Assembly: GCA_949293415.1 (NCBI GenBank)
Contig: CASFDK010000006.1
Location: 1 to 64,000 of the forward strand
DNA: 64,000 nucleotides
Source: an uncultured Verrucomicrobiota bacterium
Lineage (GTDB): Bacteria; Verrucomicrobiota; Verrucomicrobiia; Opitutales; Intestinicryptomonadaceae
Direction of reading: 5' to 3'
A model generated the notes under the pieces. That model was not told the origin of the DNA. It was given only the letters and a program-made list of their open reading frames with translations, and did no database searches. Below are positions 1-9,061 of the stretch, piece after piece. The position numbers and the translations under genes are program-made. The first letter of the stretch is position 1. Each line of letters begins with the position of its first letter.

Positions 1-141
1 AGCGGGAACCTGCGGGACTTGTTTGACGCACAACTGGGTCATACTCGAAAACTAAAAGGGAGCAGTACTTCAGTACAGCCCCCTTTTGTTTTCTCCGTGT
101 GCCTCAGTTGTGCGCCAAACCGTACCCCGCAGAACCCCGCT
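1..141. repeat. large imperfect hairpin at window edge
   Basis: The two halves are imperfect inverted copies. AGCGGG and CTGCGGG (1-6, 10-16) face CCCGCAG and CCCCGCT (126-132, 135-141). CGCACAACTG (27-36) faces CAGTTGTGCG (104-113), and AAAAGGG (54-60) faces CCCCCTTTT. The centre is GTAC-TTCA-GTAC at 65-76. The element may continue left of the window. Its size resembles the ~120-bp hairpins at 43.0, 56.1 and 57.6 kb, but its sequence differs. It could be a MITE-like element, a structured RNA or a strong terminator. No protein is supported here. Confidence 0.6.
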
Positions 142-180
142 GTGGTATTTGCGGATTGCCGAGAGTTTTTTTATTTTAGG

Positions 181-208
181 GCGCGATTTCATCGCGCTTT
201 GTGTTTTT
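181..208 (+). terminator. rho-independent terminator-like hairpin
   Basis: GCGCGAT (181-187) and ATCGCGC (191-197) form a perfect 7-bp stem with a TTC loop, followed by TTTGTGTTTTT. It would stop transcription entering from the left edge. Confidence 0.5.
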
Positions 209-330
209 GATTTTGCTTTTTTAGGTTGCCTTTCGGAGTGTGGGTGGTTTCGGGTAGTGATTTTGCTTTGTCTGCGGATTTTTACGGTAGGATAGTTATT
301 GCCGCAGGCAATACGAGCTTGTCGGGGAAA

Positions 331-350
331 GGCGCGGCTATAGCCGCGCC
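331..350. repeat. perfect 20-bp palindrome
   Basis: GGCGCGGCTATAGCCGCGCC is a perfect palindrome in non-coding DNA. It has no adjacent T-tract and no promoter is evident, so it could be a protein-binding site or a folded DNA/RNA element. Confidence 0.45.
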
Positions 351-552
351 GCAATATCGCAAGAAGGAACGAAGTTCCGACGACTGGCGCGGCTCTCGCC
401 CGAAGTTCCGTAGCCGTGCAGACTGCAGCCTGCCTTTTTCATTCTACAGTTCCTATCGTCGCGATAGTGACGTTCTTTCAACGCTTATGATAGACGTTGA
501 AATTCATTGTTCTTCCTGCGTCTATGGTAAACGCCAAAATTCATTATTCATT
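351..552. other. non-coding stretch, nothing recognised
   Basis: No convincing gene is seen. Short inverted repeats occur (for example TTCAACG and CGTTGAA around 476-502), but none has a family signature. The open frames crossing this stretch have no recognisable composition or start signal. Confidence 0.4.
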
Positions 553-920
<368 letters not shown>

Positions 921-1021
921 CTACGTCTAAATTTTCGCACCGATACTCCACCGAACGCGGCGAAAAGTCAAATTGAATCGGGCGGAATTGCCCGCGAAAA
1001 ATAAAAAAGTGAAAAAAAGTA

Positions 1022-1049
1022 TTGACGAACAAAACCGCTGAAGTAGGAT
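1022..1049 (+). promoter_or_regulatory. promoter of the rpmJ-rpmE pair
   Basis: TTGACG (1022-1027), a 16-bp spacer and TAGGAT (1044-1049) lie 35 bp before the L36 start. GAGGA at 1075-1079 is its ribosome binding site. Confidence 0.5.
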
Positions 1050-1083
1050 ACGCACTTTTCATTAAATTAGAAACGAGGAAGAG

Positions 1084-1209
1084 ATGAAAGTCGTATCATC
1101 AATCAAATCTTTGAAAAGCCGTCACCCCGACTGCAAAGTGGTTCGCAGAAAGGGGCGCGTTTACATCATCAACAAAACCAATCCCCGCTTCAAGGCGAAG
1201 CAGGGCTAA
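1084..1209 (+). CDS. rpmJ: 50S ribosomal protein L36, zinc-independent type
   Basis: This 41-residue protein is too short for most gene calls. It starts [17 protein letters not shown] and ends NPRFKAKQG. The HPDC...KRKGR-like core and NPRFKA tail match the YkgO paralogue of E. coli. The zinc-binding Cys-x2-Cys of classical L36 is absent, and only one Cys (residue 17) remains. GAGGA is placed 4 bases before the ATG. The next gene, 27 bp on, is the zinc-independent form of L31, so the two form the ykgM-ykgO type of pair. Such paralogues replace zinc-containing versions when zinc is scarce, but they could also be this genome's only copies. Confidence 0.92.
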   Translation: MKVVSSIKSLKSRHPDCKVVRRKGRVYIINKTNPRFKAKQG

Positions 1210-1236
1210 CGAGCTTTTTTCGGAGCATATACCAAT

Positions 1237-1485
1237 ATGAAAGATAAAATCCATCCTGATGTCCATCCCGTTTGCTTTGTAGACGTTTCCTCGGGCGCAC
1301 GCTTTGTAACGCGTTCGACAATGAAGAGCAAGCAGGTTGAAACTATCGACGGCGTAGAATGCTTTATGATTTCCCGCGACGTTACGGCAGATTCGCACCC
1401 CGCCTATACCGGCGAAAAGCGTTTTGTCGACACGGCAGGTCGCGTGGAAAAGTTCCAGAAGAAATTTTCGCGCGTCAGAAAGTAG
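1237..1485 (+). CDS. rpmE2: 50S ribosomal protein L31 type B
   Basis: This 82-residue protein has the L31 type B pattern: KIHPDVHPVCFVDVSSGARF near the N-terminus and ADSHPAYTG...FVDTAGRVEKF near the C-terminus. The Cys-x2-Cys zinc knuckle of type A L31 is missing, and the type B insertion is present. It bridges the ribosomal subunits. It follows the matching zinc-free L36 by 27 bp and is closed by a strong terminator, so the two genes form a bicistronic unit. No Zur-type operator could be identified by eye. Confidence 0.94.
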   Translation: MKDKIHPDVHPVCFVDVSSGARFVTRSTMKSKQVETIDGVECFMISRDVTADSHPAYTGEKRFVDTAGRVEKFQKKFSRVRK

Positions 1486-1510
1486 GATTTCCCCCGCGAG
1501 TTTTCAGAGT

Positions 1511-1544
1511 GGCGTTCGTTCCCGAAAGGGGTGAACGCCTTTTT
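1511..1544 (+). terminator. terminator of rpmJ-rpmE2
   Basis: GGCGTTCGTTCCC and GGGGTGAACGCC form a long stem capped by a GAAA tetraloop and followed by TTTTT. Confidence 0.85.
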
Positions 1545-1671
1545 GTCGTTTTAGAGGTTTGTAAAAAGAAAGCGGGAAACCGTCCCGAATGCACCGAAAG
1601 CATTTGCGCCCCCCTCCACAAGCATAACTTGCGCATCTTTACGCACATTCAACATAATATCCCTGCCCCGA

Positions 1672-1899
1672 ATGGAAAAAATCATCTGGATATCCGCTCT
1701 CGTTCTCTTCGGCGTGTTCTCGCTTACACGCGTGTTTTACTGGTATCTTACGCCGCGCGACGAACTTTACTCGTACTACCGAAACGAAATAGACCGCGTC
1801 GGCAACGACTTTGCCCGCAGGCTCTGGATGAAGCGCGCATTCTGGATGACCGCAACAGTTGTTCTGCTCGGTTCGGGCGGTTTCCTTTTCTTTAGTTAG
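1672..1899 (+). CDS. small two-helix membrane protein, unknown
   Basis: I do not recognise this 75-residue protein. Two hydrophobic segments (about residues 4-24 and 56-74) flank a charged stretch rich in Arg, Asp and Tyr, so a small hairpin membrane protein is likely. No clear Shine-Dalgarno precedes the ATG, but codon use matches the neighbours. It converges with the TonB-like gene and overlaps its 3' end by 8 bases. Function is unknown. Confidence 0.55.
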   Translation: MEKIIWISALVLFGVFSLTRVFYWYLTPRDELYSYYRNEIDRVGNDFARRLWMKRAFWMTATVVLLGSGGFLFFS

Positions 1900-2722
1900 C
1901 CGTCGAGAAGGTTATCGTAACGGTGTGGGGATCGTTGTCGGGCGGCGGCGTAAGCGAAACAGAACGCATCGCCGACAGTATGGAATTGTCGAACTCGGGG
2001 TTGCCGCTGCTTTTTATTATCCGCAGACCGCTGATTGCTCCGTTTTGCGAAACCCTGAACTGAACTTCGGCGGTATAGTCTACCCCCTGTTCCATTGTGG
2101 GAATCGCCCAGTTCGAATGCGCCTTGCGGCGTATTTCGGTTATGTAGAGGTCGAGCAGACTGCGCATTGCCGCCCCAGTGCCGCCTTTTACGGAAATTTT
2201 CGCCGCCGCCAACTTGTCGAGGTTGCCCGTGCCCGCGCTGATTTTGCCGACTTTCACGGGAGCGGACGTGCGCGGGCGCGACGGCGCGGGATTGCGGTTC
2301 GCCTTGGGATTGTTTTTTACGAACTCGGAAAAGGAAACTTTCTTGGGTGGTGCGGGCTTTACAACCTTCTTCAGCTTCGGTTTTGGCGAAGGTTTGGGGG
2401 CGGGCTCGGGCTTGGATTCGGGAGGAGTCGGTTCGGGAGTAGGCTCCGGAGGAGTAGGCTCGGGCTCGGGAAGCTCCATAGGCTCTATTGCCGCAATTTC
2501 CTTTTGATGCTCTAGTTGCGGCATCGCATCGGTCGGTTGCGATTCCTGCGCGACGGGCATTTCGGGCGCGGGCTCGACCATTTCGAAGACCTGTTGGGGG
2601 TCTATCAGGTGGTCGTCGGTCTTGAAAATCGACTTCATCAAAACGGAAATTATCGCCGCGACGGTTACGGTGATATGCAATGCAAGCGAGCAATAATATC
2701 CGAATCTGGTGTGGTCTGTCAT
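1892..2722 (-). CDS. TonB/TolA family energy transducer
   Basis: This 276-residue protein has the TonB layout: a short cytoplasmic N-terminus, one membrane anchor (about 10-30), a periplasmic spacer rich in Pro, Glu and Lys (about 50-130, with repeated PEPTP-like units), and a C-terminal domain (about 185-276) with VDYTAEVQFRVSQNGAI and a NPEFDNSILSAM-like segment. It carries proton-motive energy from the ExbB/ExbD motor to outer-membrane receptors, or acts as TolA. Its ATG overlaps the ExbD stop (ATGA), so translation is coupled. TolB and Pal are not adjacent, so TonB versus TolA is undecided. Confidence 0.85.
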   Translation of the reverse strand: MTDHTRFGYYCSLALHITVTVAAIISVLMKSIFKTDDHLIDPQQVFEMVEPAPEMPVAQESQPTDAMPQLEHQKEIAAIEPMELPEPEPTPPEPTPEPTPPESKPEPAPKPSPKPKLKKVVKPAPPKKVSFSEFVKNNPKANRNPAPSRPRTSAPVKVGKISAGTGNLDKLAAAKISVKGGTGAAMRSLLDLYITEIRRKAHSNWAIPTMEQGVDYTAEVQFRVSQNGAISGLRIIKSSGNPEFDNSILSAMRSVSLTPPPDNDPHTVTITFSTAN

Positions 2723-3129
2723 TTGACTTCGGTGTCCAGATGGAGTTTTGTGAGGTTGTGCCGCTTGATTGCCGAAATTACGTCGACTATTTTCTGGTAG
2801 GGCAGGGTCAAGTCTCCGCGGAAACTGATTGCCGGCGGTTCGGGCTGCGCGGCAAGCGAAGCCAAAAGCGTCTCGAGCTGCACGGTATCGACGGGCTGCT
2901 TGCCCCAGAAAATCTGCCCGCGCTCGTCGATTGAAATCACCTGAAAGTCCACTTCAGGACGCTGGCTTGCGGCGTTTTTATCCTGCTTGGGCAGGTGCAC
3001 GGGGATTGTCTGCTCGAGCAGCGGCGTACTTATCATAAAGATGATGAGCAGCGAAAACGCCAAGTCCATAAGCGGCGTTACGTTCAGCTCGGTCATAGCC
3101 GCCTGCGTCTGTCTTCTTCGAATTTTCAT
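2719..3129 (-). CDS. ExbD/TolR family protein
   Basis: This 136-residue protein is a motor component of the ExbB-ExbD-TonB or TolQ-TolR-TolA complex. A basic N-terminus (MKIRRR) is followed by a single membrane helix (about 18-38), which contains the conserved proton-carrying Asp22 in PLMDLAF. A small periplasmic domain ends the protein. It lies 18 bp after the ExbB/TolQ gene and overlaps the start of the TonB-like gene by 4 bases. The length is normal for the family. Confidence 0.9.
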   Translation of the reverse strand: MKIRRRQTQAAMTELNVTPLMDLAFSLLIIFMISTPLLEQTIPVHLPKQDKNAASQRPEVDFQVISIDERGQIFWGKQPVDTVQLETLLASLAAQPEPPAISFRGDLTLPYQKIVDVISAIKRHNLTKLHLDTEVK

Positions 3130-3147
3130 TGCCGTCGGGTCGTTGGC

Positions 3148-4047
3148 TTATTCGTCGAATTGGCGCGGAGGAGTCGGGCTGGAGGCGTCGTCTTCGTCGT
3201 CGAGCGAGAAATTCATTATCTGTGGCGACACCTTGTTTTCGGACGCGGGCGCACTTTCGGCTGTTCGCGGAACGGAGCGGAACTGCGGAGAGGGCGAGCG
3301 GACGGGAACGGGCGCGGGCTGGACGGGCGCAACACTGCGTTCCGAAGCTTCGGCGTGCTCGCGGGCTTCTAACTCGACCCTGTCGGCGAGCAGAGTTGCA
3401 AAGTTTTCCGTTTCCGTCGTAAGTTTTCCCGAAAACGCCGTCAAAAAGTTGTAGCCGAAAACGGCCGGAATTGCCACCACAAGCCCCGCGACAGTCGTAA
3501 GCAATGCGCCCGCAACACCGGGGGCGAGCATCTGCAAGGTTACCGAAGCCTCCGAGCTCATCGATCCGAAGCAGTCCATAACGCCCCATGCCGTGCCCAG
3601 AAGCCCGAGGAACGGTGCGCCGCTGATTATCGTGCCGAGGAGCGTCATCTTGGAGTTGTAGAGCATAATCTGGCGCGAAAGCGTGCGCTCGAGCGTGTTT
3701 TCGACAAAGGCGATGCGCGAAGTTTTGTCTTCGGCGGAATTGCCCAATCCCACCGTCATCCAAGCATTTACGGCTTCCTTCAGCAACTTCGCATAGGGAC
3801 CCTCGATAGCGTTTGAAGCCGCCGCTTCGACGAGGTTTTTCGACTTCACTATGCGCGCGGTTTTCGCGTTCATTGCTTCAATCGCGGACAAGTCCGCTTT
3901 TTTGCAGAACATAACGCCCCACGCAAGTATGCTGAAAACCACCAAGACAACAACAATCACCTGTCCCGCAAAATTGGACTGGATGAAGTAGTCAGTCAAC
4001 GACGAGCCCAGTATCGCGGGCGAAGAGAAAGCCGAAAAAAGATCCAT
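3148..4047 (-). CDS. MotA/TolQ/ExbB family proton channel
   Basis: This 299-residue inner-membrane protein has three expected helices (about 27-49, 137-160, 172-198). The family block TLLGTIISGAPFLGLLGTAW covers the second helix. With ExbD it forms the ion-driven stator that powers the TonB-like protein encoded two genes on. The C-terminus is unusual, with about 80 extra residues rich in Pro, Ser and acidic residues (for example LDDEDDASS). It starts the three-gene unit and lies 50 bp after uvrA on the same strand, so read-through is possible. Confidence 0.9.
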   Translation of the reverse strand: MDLFSAFSSPAILGSSLTDYFIQSNFAGQVIVVVLVVFSILAWGVMFCKKADLSAIEAMNAKTARIVKSKNLVEAAASNAIEGPYAKLLKEAVNAWMTVGLGNSAEDKTSRIAFVENTLERTLSRQIMLYNSKMTLLGTIISGAPFLGLLGTAWGVMDCFGSMSSEASVTLQMLAPGVAGALLTTVAGLVVAIPAVFGYNFLTAFSGKLTTETENFATLLADRVELEAREHAEASERSVAPVQPAPVPVRSPSPQFRSVPRTAESAPASENKVSPQIMNFSLDDEDDASSPTPPRQFDE

Positions 4048-4097
4048 ACGCCGATAATAATTTACCCGACGAAGAAAAATCGAGTATATTTTTCATT

Positions 4098-6974
4098 TTA
4101 TCGTATAAATTTTGCCGTGGGCGTGTCCGCCTTCTTCAAATCGTCGAAAGTGCCCTCGAAGACTATCCGCCCGCCGTTCGCCCCGCCCGTCGGACCGAGT
4201 TCCACAAGCCAGTCGGCGAGCTTCACGAAGTCGGGATGGTGCTCGATTACCACAATGGTATTGCCCGCATCGCGCAACTCGAAAAGCAGCTTAAGGAGCT
4301 TGTCGATGTCGTCCCAGTGCAAACCCGTTGTCGGCTCGTCGAGAATGTATAGGGCGCGGCCGCGCGTACGGCGCGAAAGTTCGAGCGAAAGTTTTATGCG
4401 CTGCGCCTCGCCGCCCGAAAGCGTGTTCGACGGCTGTCCAAGCCTGATGTACCCAAGCCCGACATCGGCGAGAGTCTTGAGCTTTGCGACAATCCGCGGA
4501 TAGGCGGCAAACACGCCCAATGCCTCGTCTACCGTAAGATTGAGAGCCTCGGCAATGTTCAGCCCCTTGTAGCGCACTTCGAGCGTTTCGCGGTTATACC
4601 GCTTGCCGCCGCACGACGGGCATGTTATGTAAACGTCGCCCAAGAACTGCATATCGAGACATATCGAACCGTCGCCCTTGCAGTGCTCGCAACGCCCGCC
4701 TTTTACGTTGAAACTGAAACGCCCCGCCGTGTAGCCGCGCATTTTTGCGAGCGCGGTCTGCGCGTAAAGCTCGCGGAGCAAATCGAAAAGCTTCGTGTAC
4801 GTTGCGGGATTCGAGCGCGGACTCTTGCCTATCGGCGACTGGTCGACGCGCACGCAGGTGTCGAATTTGTCGAACCCGACAATTCCGCGGTGCGCCCCGC
4901 AAATTTCCTTTGCGCCGTTGAGCTTGGCTGCCGCCGCCTTCGCCAAAACGTCGTTTACGAGTGTGCTTTTGCCCGAGCCCGAAACCCCGCAAACCACGGT
5001 AAACAGCCCAACGGGGAACTTTGCGTCGATGTCCTTGAGGTTGTTTTCGCGCGCCCCCTTGACGGTCAGCCAGCCGTTTGCCGGTGAAAGGCGCGGAGAG
5101 GGTCTTTCGATTTTTGCGCGCCCAGAAAGATACATTCCCGTGCGCGATACCTTCGACTTCATACAGTCGGCAAGCGTTCCGTTGAAGACGAGTCTGCCGC
5201 CGTTTTCGCCGGCTTCGGGACCCAATTCGACAATCCATTCCGACGCCCGAAGCGCGGCTTCGTCGTGCTCGACAAGCAGTACGGAATTGCCCCTGTCGCG
5301 GAGTGTCTTCAACGCGCCGATAAGCATGGCGTCGTCGGACGGATGAAGCCCGATTGTAGGCTCGTCGAGAACGTACGTTACGCCCGTCAAATCCATTCCG
5401 AGCTGCGTCGCAAGCCTTGCGCGCTGCGCCTCGCCGCCCGAAAGCGTGGAGGCCTCGCGGTCGAGCCCGATGTACGAAAGCCCGACCGTGTCGAGAAACG
5501 ACAGCCTTTCGTAAAGCCCGTTCACGGCATCGCGCACACAGTCGTACTTTGAAATATTCCGTAGTGTGCCGACGAATTTCAGACATTCCAAAACACTCAT
5601 CGCGCAGAATCTGTCGTACGAAACGCCCTCTACAAACACGTTGCGCGTGCGCGCCGAAAACCTCGCCCCTTTGCATTCGGGGCAGACCGAAACCGTCTGG
5701 AAAACCGAAAGCCGCGCCCGCAGCCCGTCGCTTGAAGTCTCGGCGCAAAGCTTGTCCACTTCGGCGAGAACCCCGCAAAAATAGACATCGGCGGGCTTGC
5801 AGTTACCGCGCTTGAGCCGCAAATTGTATGTGCGCGAAGCGTCGCCGTAGAGAAGGATTTCCCGAGTGCGTTCGGGCAAATCGCGCCACGGGGTGTCGGG
5901 GTCGAAGGGAATCTGTTCGGCGAGCTGCCGCAGAATGCGGTTGTGGGCTATGATTATGTTTTTGCCGCCCACGCGCCACGCCTTGATTGCCCCGCCGCGC
6001 ACGCTTTTTGTGTCGTCCGGCACGGCGAGCTGCGGGCTGGTGCGCATCACGCGCCCTATCCCGCCGCAGTACGGACACGCGCCGTCGGGATGGTTGAACG
6101 AAAAGTTGCGCACGCTAAGCGGCCGGTAGACTTCTCCGCACTTTTCGCAAGCAAACGCCGTGCTCAACACAAGCTCGCCGCCGCCGTCTTTCGACGAATA
6201 AAACACGACCGACTTGTCGCCGCCCTCGCGCAACGCAAGCTCGAGCGAGTCCGCCACCCGCCCGCGCGACGCGCCAGAAAGCGGGAAACGGTCGATGACA
6301 AGTTCCACTTTCAAAAGCTTTTCGGCGCGGAATTTCTCGAAGACATCCCTTTCGGCGGACGGATCGTCGAGGTCGAAAATCTCGCCGTTTACGCGCACGC
6401 GCTGCCATGCCCGCTGGCGCAGGCTTTTGGTTTCGGCGCGCGCCGCGGCGGGTTTGAACGAACCGCGCGGAGAGAGAACATACACGCGCGAATCCCGAGG
6501 CAGCGCGAGCACCGCGTCGACGCACTCGTCGATACTGCGGCGCGAGATTTTTCCGCCGTCTTTCGGGCAGTGCTGCTGCCCCGCAAGCGACCAGACCAGA
6601 CGCGCATAGTCGGCGATTTCCGTAAGCGTGGCAAGCGTGCTGCGCGGATTCGAACCGAGCGACTTGACCTGCTCTATCGCAATCACGGGCGAAAGTCCAC
6701 GTATCGACTCGACCGCGGGTTTGTCTATCTGGCTGAGCAACCGCCGCGCGTCGGCGGATAGGCTTTCCATATACTTTCTGTAGCCCTCCGCATAGATTGT
6801 GTCGAACGCAAGCGACGACTTCCCCGATCCGCTTCTCCCCGTAAACGCCACGATTTTCCCGCGCGGAATGTCGAGGTCTACGTTCTTCAAGTTGTGTTCC
6901 TTTGCCCCGCGTATCCCGATTTTGTCTAATGTTTCGGGGCTCGGAAGATTGGCGTTGTCCGATTTTGTTTGCAT
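4098..6974 (-). CDS. uvrA: excinuclease ABC subunit A
   Basis: This 958-residue protein is the damage-recognition ATPase of nucleotide excision repair. It has two ABC modules: Walker A GRSGSGKSS near residue 48 and GVSGSGKST near 663, with signatures LSGGEAQRARLA near 511 and LSGGEAQRIKLS near 851. Zinc-type clusters are CEKC...CPYC and CEHC...CPSC. In the first insertion the usual Cys-x2-Cys reads HCPKDGGK, lacking the second Cys. The length is typical. It diverges from the permease at 7006 with a 31-bp gap. A second uvrA elsewhere cannot be excluded. Confidence 0.96.
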   Translation of the reverse strand: MQTKSDNANLPSPETLDKIGIRGAKEHNLKNVDLDIPRGKIVAFTGRSGSGKSSLAFDTIYAEGYRKYMESLSADARRLLSQIDKPAVESIRGLSPVIAIEQVKSLGSNPRSTLATLTEIADYARLVWSLAGQQHCPKDGGKISRRSIDECVDAVLALPRDSRVYVLSPRGSFKPAAARAETKSLRQRAWQRVRVNGEIFDLDDPSAERDVFEKFRAEKLLKVELVIDRFPLSGASRGRVADSLELALREGGDKSVVFYSSKDGGGELVLSTAFACEKCGEVYRPLSVRNFSFNHPDGACPYCGGIGRVMRTSPQLAVPDDTKSVRGGAIKAWRVGGKNIIIAHNRILRQLAEQIPFDPDTPWRDLPERTREILLYGDASRTYNLRLKRGNCKPADVYFCGVLAEVDKLCAETSSDGLRARLSVFQTVSVCPECKGARFSARTRNVFVEGVSYDRFCAMSVLECLKFVGTLRNISKYDCVRDAVNGLYERLSFLDTVGLSYIGLDREASTLSGGEAQRARLATQLGMDLTGVTYVLDEPTIGLHPSDDAMLIGALKTLRDRGNSVLLVEHDEAALRASEWIVELGPEAGENGGRLVFNGTLADCMKSKVSRTGMYLSGRAKIERPSPRLSPANGWLTVKGARENNLKDIDAKFPVGLFTVVCGVSGSGKSTLVNDVLAKAAAAKLNGAKEICGAHRGIVGFDKFDTCVRVDQSPIGKSPRSNPATYTKLFDLLRELYAQTALAKMRGYTAGRFSFNVKGGRCEHCKGDGSICLDMQFLGDVYITCPSCGGKRYNRETLEVRYKGLNIAEALNLTVDEALGVFAAYPRIVAKLKTLADVGLGYIRLGQPSNTLSGGEAQRIKLSLELSRRTRGRALYILDEPTTGLHWDDIDKLLKLLFELRDAGNTIVVIEHHPDFVKLADWLVELGPTGGANGGRIVFEGTFDDLKKADTPTAKFIR

Positions 6975-7005
6975 TGTCTCTTGTTGGACTGTTTATTTTT
7001 TACAA

Positions 7006-8118
7006 ATGTTTACCGCTTTCCAGAAAAAAGTTTTGACCGGTGCGCTGACCTGTGTCGGGCTGATTGCGATAGGCGTGTTTGCATATTTGCTGTTCCGCCT
7101 GCTCGCCGAATTTTTGTCGGTCTTCGCCGCGGCGATTTCGCCCGTGGTTGCCGCGCTGATTCTATCGTTCATACTATCACCGTGCGTGCGGTTCATCTCG
7201 CAAAAGTGCCGCATTTCGGCGGCGGCAACGTGCATCGCCGTCTGTTCGGCGTTCGCGGCGTTGGCGGCGGTGGCGGGCGCATTCGCGATACCGAAAGCCG
7301 TTTCCGACATTGCGGGACTGTCCGCCGAACTTCCGAATATCGCCGATACCGCGGCGCACGAAATCGCCGAAAAATATCCGCAGACGCGCGAGTTTCTGCG
7401 CGAGAACGTCGCGAAATTGAGGGAGTACGCGGCGGCAAACGTCTCGCCCAAGACGGTCCTTGCGGCTGGCAGGCGCGTACTCTCGACGGCGTTCGCGGCG
7501 ACGGGCGGACTGCTTTCGATATTCTCGTTCGTCGCGGCGTTGGCGGTCGTGCCGATTTACCTTTACTACATGCTCACCTCCAACTTCGACTTCTACGCGA
7601 AAGTCGAAAAAAATCTCTCGTTCCTCAAGCCGCAATTCCGCGAAGACATCCTTTTCCTGTTGCGCAGATTCGCCGAAATAATGGCGACCTTCTTTAGGGG
7701 ACAACTGCTGATTGCCGTGATTATGGGCGTTCTCTACGGTGCGGGGCTTGCGATTGCAGGCGTAAAATACGGCTTTCTGCTCGGCTTTACGGCGGGGCTT
7801 TTGAACCTCGTACCCTATCTGGGCACTATGCTCGGGCTCGGAAGCATTCTGCCCGTCGCGCTTTTCCAGTCTGGCGGCGGATGGTTTCTTGCGGCGGTAT
7901 CGCTTGCCGTTTTCTGCCTTGTGCAGTGTATCGAAGGCTACATCTTAACGCCGCGGATTATGGGAGACCGCACGGGGCTCCATCCGACGGTCATCATATT
8001 TTCGGTGTTCTTTTGGGGCACGGCGTTCAACGGAATACTGGGAATGGTTCTGGCAATCCCGCTGACGGCGTTCGCGGTCGCGGGATGGGACAGAATCAAA
8101 ATGCGAATCCCGCAATGA
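7006..8118 (+). CDS. AI-2E family transporter
   Basis: This 370-residue integral membrane protein belongs to the AI-2E/PerM/TqsA family. It has about eight hydrophobic segments and the C-terminal family motifs NLVPYLGTMLGLG and GDRTGLHPTVI. Members export autoinducer-2 or act as Na+/H+ antiporters, and the substrate is not predictable here. The start at 7006 (MFTAFQKK) was chosen because the longer frame back to 6799 would run inside uvrA on the other strand. It is followed by murQ after 121 bp, which contains a promoter. Confidence 0.88.
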   Translation: MFTAFQKKVLTGALTCVGLIAIGVFAYLLFRLLAEFLSVFAAAISPVVAALILSFILSPCVRFISQKCRISAAATCIAVCSAFAALAAVAGAFAIPKAVSDIAGLSAELPNIADTAAHEIAEKYPQTREFLRENVAKLREYAAANVSPKTVLAAGRRVLSTAFAATGGLLSIFSFVAALAVVPIYLYYMLTSNFDFYAKVEKNLSFLKPQFREDILFLLRRFAEIMATFFRGQLLIAVIMGVLYGAGLAIAGVKYGFLLGFTAGLLNLVPYLGTMLGLGSILPVALFQSGGGWFLAAVSLAVFCLVQCIEGYILTPRIMGDRTGLHPTVIIFSVFFWGTAFNGILGMVLAIPLTAFAVAGWDRIKMRIPQ

Positions 8119-8148
8119 CCGCGACGACCTCAAAAAATTTGCAGTATT

Positions 8149-8178
8149 TTGACTTTTCCCGAAGCCCGAAACTTTATG
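8149..8178 (+). promoter_or_regulatory. promoter of murQ
   Basis: TTGACT (8149-8154) and TTTATG (8173-8178) are separated by 18 bp in the gap before murQ. The C/G stem CCCGAAAAATCGGG follows in the leader. Confidence 0.45.
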
Positions 8179-8239
8179 TTTTGACTCCCGCGCGCGCCGC
8201 CCGAAAAATCGGGCGCAAACAACTTAAAAACTTTCGAAT

Positions 8240-9055
8240 ATGAGAATCACCGAACAACCTTCGCACTATTCCGACTTGGACAAAATGTCCACGCGCCAAC
8301 TGCTCTGCGGCATCAACGCCGAAGACAAAACCGTGCCGTTTGCTGTGGAAAAATGCATTCCGCAAATCGAAAAGCTCGTCGACGGTGCGGTCGAGAGGAT
8401 GAAGCGCGGCGGAAGGCTTTTCTACATCGGCGCGGGCACGAGCGGCAGGCTCGGAATCGTGGACGCGTCGGAAATTCCGCCCACATACGGAATCCCGCAC
8501 GGCGTGGTAATCGGCATAATAGCGGGCGGCGACGGCGCGATACGCAAGGCGGTCGAAAACGCCGAAGACGACGCGAATCGGGGCTGGCGCGACATCCTCG
8601 CATTCAACCCGACGGCGGACGACACGCTCGTGGGGATTGCCTCGTCGGGACGCACGCCCTATGTCATAGGCGCGCTCGAAAATGCCCGCAAGCTCGGAAT
8701 GCTCACGGCGGGGCTTGTCTGCAATCCCGATTCGGCGGTCGCCGCGGCGAGCGAAATTCCTATCGAAGCAGTCGTGGGGCCCGAGTTCGTAACGGGCAGT
8801 ACGCGGATGAAATCGGGCACGGCGCAAAAGCTTATTCTCAATATGATTTCCACTTCCGTCATGATAAAGATGGGACGCGTGCGCGGAAACAAAATGGTCG
8901 ACATGCACCTTTCGAACGCGAAGCTCGTCGACCGCGGAGCGCATATGGTAATGGACGAAACGGGAATAACCGACTACGAACAGGCGAAAGCACTGCTCCT
9001 AAAGCACGGCTCGGTGCGCGCCGCAGCCGACGCATACGCCGCCTCGAAAAGATAG
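8240..9055 (+). CDS. murQ: N-acetylmuramic acid 6-phosphate etherase
   Basis: MurQ cleaves the D-lactyl ether of MurNAc-6-phosphate to give GlcNAc-6-phosphate, in recycling of cell-wall sugars. The SIS fold shows YIGAGTSGRLGIVDASEIPPT (residues 62-82), where Glu78 matches the catalytic Glu of the family. GIASSGRTPYVIGAL and GSTRMKSGTAQK are the phosphosugar-binding blocks. At 271 residues it is slightly short (about 300 is usual) because the C-terminal helical tail is reduced. The next gene starts 6 bp downstream, so they are co-transcribed. No PTS permease or anhMurNAc kinase is adjacent. Confidence 0.95.
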   Translation: MRITEQPSHYSDLDKMSTRQLLCGINAEDKTVPFAVEKCIPQIEKLVDGAVERMKRGGRLFYIGAGTSGRLGIVDASEIPPTYGIPHGVVIGIIAGGDGAIRKAVENAEDDANRGWRDILAFNPTADDTLVGIASSGRTPYVIGALENARKLGMLTAGLVCNPDSAVAAASEIPIEAVVGPEFVTGSTRMKSGTAQKLILNMISTSVMIKMGRVRGNKMVDMHLSNAKLVDRGAHMVMDETGITDYEQAKALLLKHGSVRAAADAYAASKR

Positions 9056-9061
9056 AACGCC

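Noticed and set aside
4098-6974. Long frames on the opposite strand of uvrA (for example 5943-6761).
   Set aside because: They are Arg/Ala-rich shadows of a GC-rich gene without start signals or domains.
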